From contig NZ_FRBW01000002.1 of NCBI RefSeq assembly GCF_900142725.1, positions 124,001 to 188,000 on the forward strand: 64,000 bases of DNA, read 5' to 3'. Each line of letters opens with the position of its first letter. Positions within the stretch are counted from its first letter, which is position 1. The notes below the pieces were generated by a model that did no database searches, was not told where the DNA came from, and saw only the letters and a list, made by a program, of their open reading frames with translations. The stretch comes from Roseibium suaedae. GTDB lineage: Bacteria; Pseudomonadota; Alphaproteobacteria; Rhizobiales; Stappiaceae. Positions 49,755 to 59,038 of this stretch are shown in pieces. A program made the translations under genes and the position numbers.

Positions 49755-50081
49755 ATGGCAGACGCCAAACCGCGCGTAAAAGTCCCGAAGACCGCCGCCA
49801 AGGGGGAAGTGATCACGCTGAAAACGTTGATCAGCCACCAGATGGAATCCGGTCAGCGCAAGGACAAGGAAGGCAAGACGATCCCGCGCCAGATCATCAA
49901 CAAGTTCACCTGCGAGTACAACGGCCAGCCCGTGTTCTCCTGTGATCTGGATCCGGCCGTGTCCGCGAACCCCTACCTGGAGTTCACGGCCAAGGTCGAG
50001 GAAAGCGGCACGTTCAAGTTCACCTGGGTGGACGATGACGGCAGCATCTACACCGCAGAAAACGAGCTGAAGGTCGAGTAA
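49755..50081 (+). CDS. soxZ: Sulfur carrier partner SoxZ
   Basis: This 108-residue protein has no signal peptide and is presumably exported as a complex with SoxY. It shows the SoxZ features KGEVITLKTLISHQMESGQR, ESGTFKFTWVDDDGS and a central FTCEYNGQPVFSCDLDPAVS. The length is typical. The two cysteines (FTCEY, FSCDL) are not the sulfur carriers. Confidence 0.97.
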   Translation: MADAKPRVKVPKTAAKGEVITLKTLISHQMESGQRKDKEGKTIPRQIINKFTCEYNGQPVFSCDLDPAVSANPYLEFTAKVEESGTFKFTWVDDDGSIYTAENELKVE

Positions 50082-50138
50082 CCGGATGTCGCAGCATTTC
50101 AGCGGCACAGGTCGCCCTGCAAATCGGGAGGAGACGAT

Positions 50139-51002
50139 TTGACAATGCTTTCACTCAAGAGCGCCGCGCTGGCAGGTGTCATCCTATCGGGACTGAGCAG
50201 CTTCGCCCTCGCGGGAGGACCGGTTGATGAGGAACTCGTCATTGATGGCGAAACCCAAATCACCACAAGAACCAAGGCAGCCGAAGGGGTTCCCTTCGAG
50301 GAAGTCACGTCCGGCTGGCTCTATCGCACCGAGGAAACCCGCGCACTCGAAGCCGACAGCTTCCAGAACCCGGGCATGCTCTACGTCGAGCGGGGCGAGG
50401 AAATCTGGAACACCGTCGATGGCGAGGCAGGCAAGTCCTGCGCCTCCTGTCACGGCGATGGCCAGGAATTCCTGAAAGGCGTGGGTGCAGCTTACCCGAA
50501 GTGGAATGCCAAGGCTGGCAAGCCCTTCAACATCGAGCTGCAGATCAACCAGTGCCGCGAAGACAACATGCAGGCCAAGCCCTACAAGTTCGACAGCGCG
50601 GACCAGAAGGCTCTGACCACCTACATCAAGAACCAGTCTCTGGGGATGCCGATGCATGTGGACCTGGCCCAGGGCGACATGCAGTCCTGGTGGGACAGGG
50701 GCAAGGAAACCTATTACACGCGCATGGGACAGCTCAATCTGTCCTGTTCGAACTGCCACGAAGAGAACAACGGCAACTACATCCGTGCCGACCATCTCAG
50801 CCAGGGCAATGTGAACGGTTTCCCGACCTACCGCCTGAAACAGGCCGACATGGTTTCCCTGCATAACCGCTTCCGCGGCTGTATCCGGGACACCCGCGCC
50901 GAGTTTCCGGCCGCCTTCTCAGATGAGCTGATGGCACTGGAAGTCTATGTCACCTGGCGTGGCACGGGCCTCGGCATCGAGACACCGTCCGTCCGCCAGT
51001 AA
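50139..51002 (+). CDS. soxA: Di-haem cytochrome SoxA
   Basis: This 287-residue L-cysteine S-thiosulfotransferase subunit forms the SoxAX complex. A signal peptide ends at LSSFALAGG. Two haem motifs are present (KSCASCHGDGQE and LSCSNCHEENNG), so this is the di-haem type. The cysteine ligand of the active-site haem is in HNRFRGCIRDTRAEF. The start is a TTG at 50139: GGAGG at 50127-50131 sits 7 bases before it, whereas the ATG at 50145 is 13 bases away. Either start gives the same mature protein. Confidence 0.95.
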   Translation: MTMLSLKSAALAGVILSGLSSFALAGGPVDEELVIDGETQITTRTKAAEGVPFEEVTSGWLYRTEETRALEADSFQNPGMLYVERGEEIWNTVDGEAGKSCASCHGDGQEFLKGVGAAYPKWNAKAGKPFNIELQINQCREDNMQAKPYKFDSADQKALTTYIKNQSLGMPMHVDLAQGDMQSWWDRGKETYYTRMGQLNLSCSNCHEENNGNYIRADHLSQGNVNGFPTYRLKQADMVSLHNRFRGCIRDTRAEFPAAFSDELMALEVYVTWRGTGLGIETPSVRQ

Positions 51003-51055
51003 GAGCTAGCAAGACCCCGGCTCCGGACATCCGGACAGAGGGATTGAAGATCAGA

Positions 51056-51083
51056 AGATGCGGCGGAGTGCTGCCGCATCTTG
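51056..51083 (+). terminator. Hairpin between soxA and soxB
   Basis: A perfect 10-bp stem (AAGATGCGGC / GCCGCATCTT, 8-base loop) lies in the 243-bp soxA-soxB gap. With no T-run it may be an attenuator or an mRNA-processing or stability stem rather than a full terminator. Confidence 0.5.
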
Positions 51084-51245
51084 ACCACAGGGAACGGCGG
51101 TCCGTTCCAAAGCAAACTCAACTCCATCGGTGGATCTCCCCGGTGCAGGCTCTGTCTGCGCCAACGGGAGAGGTTTGCCTGGCGCCAAGTCTGATAAAGG
51201 GTCTGCATCTGGCGTAAACCGCTCACCGATGATCTGGAGGCTTAT

Positions 51246-52940
51246 ATGTTTTCTCGACGCGAATTCCTGATGGCTGCGACTGCCACAAGCGCCCTCCTCG
51301 GCTCTGGCATGGCAGGAAGCTGGTCCCGTCTGATGGCGCAGCAGGGCCTGACGGAGGACACCCTTCTGTCGATGGAAGCCAAGGGCAATGTCACCCTGAT
51401 CCACATCACCGACATTCATGCCCAGCTGAAGCCTCTCTATTTCCGCGAACCCTCGATCAATCTGGGTCTGGGCGAGGTTGCGGGCTTGCCGCCCCATGTC
51501 ACCGGGGCCGATTTCCTCAAGCTCTACAACATCGCGGCCGGATCTCCGGATGCCTATGCGCTGACGTCGGAAGACTTTACCGCGCTCGCCGGCACCTATG
51601 GGCGCATGGGCGGCATGGACCGGGTAGCGACCATCATAAAGCGTATCCGGGCAGAACGCGGCGCGGACAACGTGCTGCTTCTGGACGGCGGCGACACCTG
51701 GCAGGGCAGCTACACGGCCAACAAGACCCTCGGTCAGGACATGATCGCGGTCATGAACGCGCTCGAACCAGATGCCATGACCGGGCACTGGGAATTCACC
51801 TATGGCACCGACCGGGTGAAGGAAGCGATCGACAGCCTGCCTTTCGCCTTCCTCGGCTCCAACATCTATGACAACGAATGGGACGAACCGGCCTTCGAAC
51901 CCTGGAAGATGTTCGAGCGCGGCGGATCGAAGGTTGCCGTCATTGGCCAGGCCTTCCCCTATACGCCGATTGCCAACCCGCGCTGGATGATGCCCGGCTG
52001 GTCTTTCGGCATCCGCGAGGAAGACATCGCAAAGCATGTGGAGGAAGCGCGCGCGGAGGGCGCGGACGTGGTGGTGCTCCTGTCCCACAACGGCTTTGAC
52101 GTCGACCGCAAGCTGGCCTCCCGAGTCGAAGGCATCGATGTGATCCTGACCGGCCACACCCATGACGCCTTGCCGGAACCGGTGAACGTGGGCGGCACGC
52201 TGGTGATCGCCTCCGGCTCCAACGGCAAGTTCGTCTCCCGGGTGGATCTGGATGTGAAGGACGGCAAGGTTGCAGGCTATGCCTTCCGCCTGATCCCGGT
52301 CTTTTCCGACGTGATCACGCCGGACGCAGACATGGCAGCCCTCATCGATGAAGTGCGCGCGCCCTATTCCGAAGAGCTTGCCCGCAAGCTCGGCACCACG
52401 GAAAGCCTGCTTTACCGCCGCGGCAATTTCAACGGCACGTTTGACGATCTGATCTGCCGGGCTCTCCTGGAAGAACGGGATGCGCAGATCGCCCTGTCGC
52501 CCGGGTTCCGCTGGGGGACAAGTCTTCTGCCGGGTCAGGACATCACCGTCGAGGACGTTCACAACGCCTGCGCCATGACCTATCCGGCCGTCTACCGCAA
52601 CTCCATGAGCGGCCAGATGCTGAAGGACATCCTGGAGGACGTGGCGGACAACCTCTTCAACAAGGACCCCTATTACCAGCAGGGCGGGGACATGGTCCGC
52701 GTCGGCGGCATGGGCTACGTCATCGAGCCGGGCAAGGACATTGGCGAACGCATTTCCGGCATGACCCTTCTGGCCACGGGAGAGACCATCGATCCGGCCA
52801 GGGACTATGTCGTCGCCGGCTGGGCCTCGGTCAACGAGGGCACGGAAGGCCCCGCCATCTGGGATGTGGTGGAAAGCCATATCACCAAGACACCCACAAT
52901 CACCCTGCCGGAGAACCAGAGCGTCACCGTGAAGCTCTGA
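51246..52940 (+). CDS. soxB: Thiosulfohydrolase SoxB
   Basis: This 564-residue dimanganese enzyme hydrolyses the SoxY-bound sulfone to release sulfate. A twin-arginine signal (SRREFLMAATATSALLGSGM) exports it. The calcineurin-like metal site is seen in LIHITDIHAQLKP, LLLDGGDTWQGS, VVLLSHNGFDVDR and ILTGHTHDALPEP. The C-terminal 5'-nucleotidase-like domain contains ISLSPGFRWG-type sequence (QIALSPGFRWGTSLLPGQDI). The length is typical. GGAGG lies 6 bases before the ATG. It is separated from soxA by a hairpin and from soxC by 67 bases. Confidence 0.97.
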   Translation: MFSRREFLMAATATSALLGSGMAGSWSRLMAQQGLTEDTLLSMEAKGNVTLIHITDIHAQLKPLYFREPSINLGLGEVAGLPPHVTGADFLKLYNIAAGSPDAYALTSEDFTALAGTYGRMGGMDRVATIIKRIRAERGADNVLLLDGGDTWQGSYTANKTLGQDMIAVMNALEPDAMTGHWEFTYGTDRVKEAIDSLPFAFLGSNIYDNEWDEPAFEPWKMFERGGSKVAVIGQAFPYTPIANPRWMMPGWSFGIREEDIAKHVEEARAEGADVVVLLSHNGFDVDRKLASRVEGIDVILTGHTHDALPEPVNVGGTLVIASGSNGKFVSRVDLDVKDGKVAGYAFRLIPVFSDVITPDADMAALIDEVRAPYSEELARKLGTTESLLYRRGNFNGTFDDLICRALLEERDAQIALSPGFRWGTSLLPGQDITVEDVHNACAMTYPAVYRNSMSGQMLKDILEDVADNLFNKDPYYQQGGDMVRVGGMGYVIEPGKDIGERISGMTLLATGETIDPARDYVVAGWASVNEGTEGPAIWDVVESHITKTPTITLPENQSVTVKL

Positions 52941-53007
52941 GGCGGACGCAATGCCTGCCGGTCAGCCTTGAAACGCCGGCAGAGGACTGAGACTTGGAGG
53001 AGGAGAC

Positions 53008-54309
53008 ATGACTGACACACAGGCACCGGCACAGCCGGGGACCGGCGATATGGCCGGTCTCAGCCGCAGATCCCTGCTCCGGGCTGGACTGCTGACAGGA
53101 GGAGCCGCAGCCGGTGCCGGTCTGGTCTCCCGCTCGGCCCTTGCCGGGGATCCGCTCATCACCGAGGTCCAGGACTGGAACCGGTATCTGGGCGACAGCG
53201 TGCAGGCCGCACCCTATGGCAAGCCCTCCGAATTCGAGGCCCATGTGGTGCGCCGGGACGTGGAATGGCTGACCGCCTCGCCGGAGAGCTCGGTCAACTT
53301 CACGCCGCTGCACGAACTGGACGGCATCATCACCCCCAATGGCCTGTGCTTCGAGCGCCATCACGGCGGCGTTGCCCAGATCAATCCGGCCGATCACCGG
53401 CTGATGATCCACGGCCTCGTCGACAAGCCTCTCGTCTTCACCATGGAAGACCTGAAGCGCTTTCCGCGCGAAAACCGGGTCTACTTCCTGGAATGCGCCG
53501 CCAATTCGGGCATGGAATGGCGCGGAGCGCAGCTCAATGGCTGCCAATACACCCATGGCATGATCCACTGCGTGGTCTACACGGGCGTGCCGCTGAAGTA
53601 CCTGCTCAATGAGGCGGGCGTGAAGACAAGTGGCAAATGGTTGCTGGCAGAAGGCGCGGATGCTTCTGCCATGACCCGCTCGATCCCGATGGAAAAGGCG
53701 CTTGATGATTGCCTGGTCGCCTTCAAGATGAACGGCGAAGCGCTGCGCCCCGAACAGGGCTATCCGGTGCGGCTGGTGGTTCCGGGCTGGGAAGGCAATA
53801 TGTGGGTCAAGTGGCTGCGCCGGCTGGAAGTCGGTGACCAGCCCTGGGAACAGCGCGAGGAAACCTCGAAATACACGGACCTTCTGGCCAACGGAAAGGC
53901 CCGCCGCTTCACCTGGGTGATGGACGTCAAATCCGTGATCACCAGCCCAAGTCCGCAGGCTCCCGTTGCCCACGGCAAGGGACCGCTGGTCATCTCGGGC
54001 GTCGCATGGTCGGGCAATGGCACCGTCCAGAGGGTTGATGTGTCCATTGACGGTGGCCGCAACTGGAAAACGGCGCGCATCGACGGGCCCAGTCTCTCCA
54101 AGGCCATGCACCGCTTCTATCTGGACATCGACTGGGACGGCTCTCCGCTTCTTCTTCAGTCCCGCGCCATGGACGAGCAAGGCTTTGTCCAGCCGACCAA
54201 GAACGAGTTGCGCCTCGCCCGCGGGGACAACTCCATCTACCACAACAACGGCATCCAGACCTGGCATGTCAAAGCGGACGGGACGGTTGAAAATGTCGAA
54301 GTCGCCTAA
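53008..54309 (+). CDS. soxC: Sulfane dehydrogenase molybdopterin subunit SoxC
   Basis: This 433-residue molybdenum-cofactor enzyme of the sulfite-oxidase family oxidises the SoxY-bound sulfane sulfur. It enables complete oxidation of thiosulfate to sulfate without sulfur globules. A twin-arginine signal is seen in LSRRSLLRAGLLTGGAAAGA. The molybdenum-ligating cysteine is in VYFLECAANSGMEWRG, and further family segments are PVRLVVPGWEGNMWVKWLRR and VAWSGNGTVQRVDVSIDGGR. Its end overlaps soxD by 17 bases. Confidence 0.96.
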   Translation: MTDTQAPAQPGTGDMAGLSRRSLLRAGLLTGGAAAGAGLVSRSALAGDPLITEVQDWNRYLGDSVQAAPYGKPSEFEAHVVRRDVEWLTASPESSVNFTPLHELDGIITPNGLCFERHHGGVAQINPADHRLMIHGLVDKPLVFTMEDLKRFPRENRVYFLECAANSGMEWRGAQLNGCQYTHGMIHCVVYTGVPLKYLLNEAGVKTSGKWLLAEGADASAMTRSIPMEKALDDCLVAFKMNGEALRPEQGYPVRLVVPGWEGNMWVKWLRRLEVGDQPWEQREETSKYTDLLANGKARRFTWVMDVKSVITSPSPQAPVAHGKGPLVISGVAWSGNGTVQRVDVSIDGGRNWKTARIDGPSLSKAMHRFYLDIDWDGSPLLLQSRAMDEQGFVQPTKNELRLARGDNSIYHNNGIQTWHVKADGTVENVEVA

Positions 54310-54988
54310 GCTCCTTGCCCTCACCTTGGGGATCACTCTGACCCTCCCCTTTGCAGCCGTTGCTGCTGGCTCCGCAGACACCGCAAAGACTTTCGGCCTT
54401 GGCCGGCCTGCGGAAGCCGATGAAATCGCCGCCTGGGACATTGACGTGCGCCCGGACGGCACCGGTCTGCCGGAAGGCTCCGGAACGGTGGCAGAAGGTG
54501 AAGTTCTCTTCACAGACAATTGCGCCACCTGCCACGGTGACTTCGGCGAAGGGGCTGGCCGCTGGCCCGTTCTGGCAGGTGGCCAGGACACGTTGAAGGA
54601 AGACCGTCCGGAAAAGACCATTGGCTCCTACTGGCCATATCTGTCGACAGTCTATGACTACGTCCGCCGGGCCATGCCCTATGGCAACGCCCGCTCTTTG
54701 AGCGATGACGAGGTCTATGCCCTCACCGCCTATCTTCTCTATCTGAACGACGTTGTCACCGACGAGGAGTTCAAGCTCTCCAAGGAGAATTTCACCGGCA
54801 TCCATCTGCCGAATGAAGCCAATTTCATCGCCGACGACCGGATGGCAGAAGCCCATAATGCCAACAAGGGCGATCCCTGCATGACGAATTGCATGGCAGA
54901 GCCAGCCAGGATCACCATGCATGCCCGTGTTCTGGACGTCACGCCAGGCGCAGGAGATGACGAGACCAGCGGTGGCAGCGTCGACTGA
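54293..54988 (+). CDS. soxD: Single-haem cytochrome subunit SoxD (short form)
   Basis: This 231-residue periplasmic c-type cytochrome partners SoxC as electron acceptor. It starts at 54293 (MSKSPKLLALTLGITLTLPF) inside the end of soxC, giving a signal peptide ending AVAAG. Only one haem motif is present (TDNCATCHGDFGEGAGRWPV). The Paracoccus SoxD is longer, about 380 residues, with two haems, so this is a reduced form. A cysteine pair (CMTNCM) near the C-terminus lacks the haem histidine. SoxC and SoxD are translationally coupled. Confidence 0.92.
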   Translation: MSKSPKLLALTLGITLTLPFAAVAAGSADTAKTFGLGRPAEADEIAAWDIDVRPDGTGLPEGSGTVAEGEVLFTDNCATCHGDFGEGAGRWPVLAGGQDTLKEDRPEKTIGSYWPYLSTVYDYVRRAMPYGNARSLSDDEVYALTAYLLYLNDVVTDEEFKLSKENFTGIHLPNEANFIADDRMAEAHNANKGDPCMTNCMAEPARITMHARVLDVTPGAGDDETSGGSVD

Positions 54989-55024
54989 TCGGGCACCTCT
55001 TCCGGTTTCGCCTCACACAGCGCC

Positions 55025-55048
55025 GCCCCGGCCTTGCGCCGGGGCCTT
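55025..55048 (+). terminator. Probable sox operon terminator
   Basis: An 8-bp GC stem (GCCCCGGC / GCCGGGGC, 5-base loop) followed by CTTCT lies about 35 bases after the soxD stop. Confidence 0.6.
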
Positions 55049-55153
55049 CTGCCTCAATGGATTCGGCCCCTCTTTTACCCATCGAAACCCGTTTCCCTGA
55101 ACAGAGAAAGCTGGTCTAAGGTCCCACCAGGATCATCCGGAGTGGAGCTTCAA

Positions 55154-55504
55154 ATGCTGTCTTTCTTTCAGCCCGTCGATATCGAAGGCATCGAACCGGA
55201 GCATGAGACGCCCGCGCCCGAAAAGGTGCTGTCCGGAGATCCGCAGTTCATGACCTGGCTGTGCGAGACCCGCGAGAACGAAACCCACTTTACCGGCATC
55301 TGGCAGTCCACGCCGGGCAAGTGGACCGTTTCCTATGACGAATGGGAATTCTGCACGCTGCTCTCAGGCACCTCCATCCTGACCGATGAAACCGGCAAAG
55401 AGCAGACCTTGCGCACCGGCGACAGTTTCATCATCCAGCCGGGCTTCAAGGGCACCTGGGAGGTGGTCGAGACGACACGGAAGATCTTCGTCATCCGGCT
55501 CTGA
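55154..55504 (+). CDS. Small cupin-domain protein (DUF861 type)
   Basis: This 116-residue protein starts at 55154 (MLSFFQPVDIEGIEPEHETP) with a GGAG Shine-Dalgarno. It matches the (S)-ureidoglycine aminohydrolase-like cupin family DUF861, with GIWQSTPGKWTVSYDEWEFC, LLSGTSILTDETG and RTGDSFIIQPGFKGTWEVVE. The family's usual metal histidines are not obvious, as in many DUF861 members. The function is unknown. It follows the sox operon terminator and converges on the beta-galactosidase gene. Confidence 0.82.
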   Translation: MLSFFQPVDIEGIEPEHETPAPEKVLSGDPQFMTWLCETRENETHFTGIWQSTPGKWTVSYDEWEFCTLLSGTSILTDETGKEQTLRTGDSFIIQPGFKGTWEVVETTRKIFVIRL

Positions 55505-55562
55505 GCCGCAGAGTGGCATGATCGGCTAAGAGAGGCATGTCCCTCTTCGCCATGTGATGACA

Positions 55563-55609
55563 GCCATGAGGCAAGGCCGGGATCATTCATCCAGACCTTG
55601 CCTCATGGC
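55563..55609. terminator. Long perfect inverted repeat between convergent genes
   Basis: A 14-bp perfect inverted repeat (GCCATGAGGCAAGG / CCTTGCCTCATGGC, 19-base loop) lies between the convergent cupin and beta-galactosidase genes. It probably terminates one or both. There is no clear T-run. Confidence 0.55.
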
Positions 55610-55638
55610 GTCAAACACACCAGTCTCCCGCTGCTTCC

Positions 55639-57573
55639 CTAAACCGGGTCGGCGACATGAACGCCTGCGCCGGGAATGGAAACGCCATTGTGGTCAATCG
55701 TTTCGGCTGCGTAGTTGAGATAGATTGTCCGCCCGCCATGATCACGGCGGCGCAGGCCTTCGGGCATGTCCTCGGTCTCGATCCGGAGTTCCACGCAAGC
55801 CTCGCGCAGGATCCGGTCAAGCAGTTCTGCATCCGGCCAGCCGGCCAGATAGTTGAGCTGGGGCGCCTCGTTGGCCTTGCCACCCACCAGCGCGGGGCGG
55901 CCGTCGGTGGTCGCAAGCACCACCGTATCGCTCTCCTGAACCAGATGCTCGAACCAGTGCCGGAAGGCACCTCCGCCCTCAACCGGAACTTCCGTTCCCG
56001 GCGGCAGGCTTTCGGCCAGAGCAACCACCGCATCCAGACCGTCCATGGCAGGCGGCAGCGGGACCGGCGTATCGAAGGTTCCGGTCTTGGCATTGGTGCG
56101 CGGACCAAGGATAGCCTTGCCCCGGAAGGCACCAAAGGCCTGTTTCAGCCCCTCTCTCATGAACACCAGGCCGGGCGCGAGAACCAGCTTGTAGCCCGAC
56201 AGGTCCTCCGTGTCCGGCGGCAGGATATCAACCGAGAGACCCAGTTTGCGCAGGGCGCGGTAGGTCTCGAATACTAGGCGGAAATAGCTGAAGTCCCGCC
56301 CCTGAGGCTGAACCTCGCAGGCCCAGGCTGCCTCATAGTCGAACACCAGAGCCACCGGGGCCGGGCCTGCATCAGATGGTGCCATCAGCCCGGCATTGGC
56401 GATTTCCAAGGCAACTTGTGCTGCCTCACCGAGAGCAGGTGCTGCTTCACTGTCCGGACGCAGCAGGCCCGCATGCATCTGCTCCTGGGCAAAGGGTGCT
56501 TGCCGCCAGCGGAAATAGCAGACTGCCTCCGCCCCGTGGGCGATGGCTTCCCAGGTCCACAGACGGACCATGCCCGGCAACGGTGCCGGGTTCCATGGCG
56601 CCCAGTTGACCGGCCCGGGCTGCTGTTCGATCACCCACCAGCGCCCGCGTCCGACGGCACGGTAAAGGTCGTGATGAAAGGCCTGGAAGTCCGGATCGCC
56701 TTGCCGGAGGAACTTGGCCTTGTGCTCCTCGCTGGCCCAGGCCCGGTCGGTCAGAAAGCCGATCGGATAACTGTCCCAGGTGGCGATATCCAGATCCTTG
56801 CCCAACGCGAAATGATCGAAATCGATCGTCCGGCCCATGTAATTGTGGAGCAGAGGCGCTTTGGTGTGTTCCCGCAGGATATCCGTTTGCGCCTTGTTGA
56901 ACCGCACCACCTGGTCTGAGCTGAAGCGGCGGAAATCCATGGAATGTGCCGGGTTCGGCTCAGTCACCGTCAGGTTCGGCAGCTCGATCTCGCCGAAATC
57001 CTCATAGTCCATGGACCAGAACACATTGCCCCAGGCGGCATTCAACGCCTCGATGGAGCCATAGCGCTCTTTCAGCCAGCGGCGGAACCCGGTTAGCGCT
57101 GCAGGCGACCAGGACAGAGTGGTGTTGTGGCAGGAATATTCATTATCCGTCTGCCAGGCCACCACATGCTCATTCGCGCCGTAGCGCTCTGCCAGAAGAC
57201 GGGTGATCCGGCGGCATTCCTCCAGATAGCCTTCGTGGCTGAAGCAATAGTGGCGGCGGGAGCCGAAGCCACGCACCTGTTCATCCTTTGACACGGGCAG
57301 CATGTCCGGATGCTTGGTGATCATCCAGCGCGGCGGCGTTGCGGTCGGTGTGCCCAGCACAACGCCCAGTCCCGCCTGACCCAGAACCTCAATGGCCCGG
57401 TCCAGCCAGTAAAAGGTCAGAATGCCAGGCTTTGCCTCCAGACGCGACCAGGCAAATTCACCGATCCGCACCAGGGACAGACCGGCTTCCTTCATGCGGC
57501 GCGCGTCATCGGACCACTGAGCTTCCGGCCAGTGTTCGGGGTAGTAGCAAACCCCAAGCTTCTGCATCATCAA
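55639..57573 (-). CDS. GH42-family beta-galactosidase
   Basis: This 644-residue glycoside hydrolase of family 42 releases galactose from beta-galactosides. The N-terminal TIM barrel starts LGVCYYPEHWPEAQWSDDAR. The acid/base glutamate is in VAWQTDNEYSCHNTTLSW and the nucleophile in GRWWVIEQQPGPVNWAPWNP. The trimerisation domain and a small C-terminal beta domain follow. No signal peptide is visible, so it acts on imported oligosaccharides. The start is one of three adjacent methionines (MMMQKLG), overlapping the SMP-30 gene by four bases. It is the last gene of the galactose operon. Confidence 0.95.
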   Translation of the reverse strand: MMMQKLGVCYYPEHWPEAQWSDDARRMKEAGLSLVRIGEFAWSRLEAKPGILTFYWLDRAIEVLGQAGLGVVLGTPTATPPRWMITKHPDMLPVSKDEQVRGFGSRRHYCFSHEGYLEECRRITRLLAERYGANEHVVAWQTDNEYSCHNTTLSWSPAALTGFRRWLKERYGSIEALNAAWGNVFWSMDYEDFGEIELPNLTVTEPNPAHSMDFRRFSSDQVVRFNKAQTDILREHTKAPLLHNYMGRTIDFDHFALGKDLDIATWDSYPIGFLTDRAWASEEHKAKFLRQGDPDFQAFHHDLYRAVGRGRWWVIEQQPGPVNWAPWNPAPLPGMVRLWTWEAIAHGAEAVCYFRWRQAPFAQEQMHAGLLRPDSEAAPALGEAAQVALEIANAGLMAPSDAGPAPVALVFDYEAAWACEVQPQGRDFSYFRLVFETYRALRKLGLSVDILPPDTEDLSGYKLVLAPGLVFMREGLKQAFGAFRGKAILGPRTNAKTGTFDTPVPLPPAMDGLDAVVALAESLPPGTEVPVEGGGAFRHWFEHLVQESDTVVLATTDGRPALVGGKANEAPQLNYLAGWPDAELLDRILREACVELRIETEDMPEGLRRRDHGGRTIYLNYAAETIDHNGVSIPGAGVHVADPV

Positions 57574-58433
57574 AGAATGACCTGATACTCGGCAAGCCCC
57601 TGGCCCGCGCCTTCAATCACATGGGTGAGACCGTTGCCCGGCTCTTCAGCAAGAACCTCTGGGGCGATGTTGGTCGCAGCTGTGGTGACGAACAGCCGGG
57701 AGAAATCGGGACCGCCAAAGGCGGGGCAGCTTGCCTGAAGGCCCGCGACTGGATGAGAGGCCAGCAACTTGCCGTCCGGCGCATAGCAGGAAACGCGCGA
57801 GGCGCCCCACTGGGCGTTCCAGAGATTGCCCTTGGCATCCACCACAGATCCATCGATGCCCCAGCCTTCACCGCGCGCATCCAGGAACACCTCGGGCTCA
57901 CCGGCGAACCAGCCGGTTTCCGCGTCGAGACGCACCTTCATGATCTGCGCAGCGCGGGTATCCGTGAAATAGGCAAGTGCCCGGTCCGGCGAAAAGCAGA
58001 TGGAATTGGAAATGGTGACATCGGGCACGATCTTGCGCAGTTCGCCCTTGTAGAAACGATAGATCGCGCCGGCCTTTTCCTCAGACTTCACACCCATGGT
58101 GCCGATCCAGAATCCACCCCATGGATCCGCCCGGCCATCGTTGGAACGGGTGACCTCGTTGTCTGCTTCGAGCGGGCAGAGCGTTTCGCTCGATCCGTCC
58201 CGAAGGTCATGCACGAAGAGTTCGCGCGCAGAGGCAATCAGAAGGCGGTTTTCATCCACCCATCCGGCCGCAGAAACATAGGTGTCGAACGAGCGCTCCC
58301 CAGCGCCCTTCTCCCCGCGCCACAACAGGCGCTTGCCCAGAATGTCGAACCAGAAGAGCTCCTGGCGGAGCGGATGCCAGAGCGGGCCTTCGCCAAGCTC
58401 GCAGCGGCGGTCGTCAAAAATCTGACTGGTCAT
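57570..58433 (-). CDS. SMP-30/gluconolactonase-family lactonase
   Basis: This 287-residue six-bladed beta-propeller probably hydrolyses galactono-lactone to galactonate in this operon. Family motifs are [77 protein letters not shown] and [20 protein letters not shown]. The metal ligands of the family (Glu in LGEGPLWH, Asn in RSNDG, Asp in GIDG) are present. It overlaps both neighbouring genes by four bases. The galactonate role is inferred from dgoA and dgoK. Confidence 0.92.
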   Translation of the reverse strand: MTSQIFDDRRCELGEGPLWHPLRQELFWFDILGKRLLWRGEKGAGERSFDTYVSAAGWVDENRLLIASARELFVHDLRDGSSETLCPLEADNEVTRSNDGRADPWGGFWIGTMGVKSEEKAGAIYRFYKGELRKIVPDVTISNSICFSPDRALAYFTDTRAAQIMKVRLDAETGWFAGEPEVFLDARGEGWGIDGSVVDAKGNLWNAQWGASRVSCYAPDGKLLASHPVAGLQASCPAFGGPDFSRLFVTTAATNIAPEVLAEEPGNGLTHVIEGAGQGLAEYQVIL

Positions 58434-59038
58434 ACGGTCTTTCCCCCCTCATAGGCCGCCACCATTCCCGCAGCGATCTTCTCAACGTCTTCCGCAGAAC
58501 GGCCCGGCTTGTAGAGTGCGGATCCGATCCCGAACCCGTTCGCTCCGGCCTTCAGCCATTCGGCAAAGTTGCCGGCGTCCACCCCGCCGACCATGTAGAC
58601 TTCCGTGGTCTTCGGCAGAACCGCCCGGATCGCCTTGAGTCCCTCGATGCCCATCTGGAACGCCGGGAAGACCTTCAGACCATCCGCGCCCGCCTTCAGC
58701 GCTCCAAAGCACTCGCTCGGTGTCAGCACACCGGGGAAGCTCTGCAAGCCACGCGCCTTGGTGGCCTTGATGACATCCGGATCCATATTGGGCGAGACGA
58801 TCAGCTTGCCGCCTGCGGCAGCAACGGCCTCGACATCCTCTGGCGTCAGCACCGTACCGGCCCCGATCAGAGCCTTTTCCGAGAAGGCCTCGGCCATGCG
58901 GCGGATGCTTTCGAGCGGCTCGGGCGAATTCAACGGCACTTCGATCCGTGTGATCCCGGCCCGGATCAATGCCTCGCCGACAGGCAGGGCCTCATCCGGA
59001 GTGATCCCGCGCAAGATGGCAATCAGAGGTCTGCTCAC
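58430..59038 (-). CDS. dgoA: 2-dehydro-3-deoxy-6-phosphogalactonate aldolase
   Basis: This 202-residue class I aldolase of the KDPG/KHG family splits KDPGal into pyruvate and glyceraldehyde 3-phosphate. The start is a GTG at 59038 that overlaps the dgoK stop (GTGA). Reading from an ATG at 59074 would place 12 extra residues inside dgoK. Family landmarks are [55 protein letters not shown] and the Schiff-base lysine in [14 protein letters not shown]. Assignment to the galactonate rather than the gluconate pathway rests on the adjacent dgoK. Confidence 0.92.
   Translation of the reverse strand: MSRPLIAILRGITPDEALPVGEALIRAGITRIEVPLNSPEPLESIRRMAEAFSEKALIGAGTVLTPEDVEAVAAAGGKLIVSPNMDPDVIKATKARGLQSFPGVLTPSECFGALKAGADGLKVFPAFQMGIEGLKAIRAVLPKTTEVYMVGGVDAGNFAEWLKAGANGFGIGSALYKPGRSAEDVEKIAAGMVAAYEGGKTV

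Noticed and set aside
51051..54621. Two long minus-strand frames opposite soxB and soxC
   Set aside because: Both are antisense to conserved Sox proteins and contain no recognisable domain.
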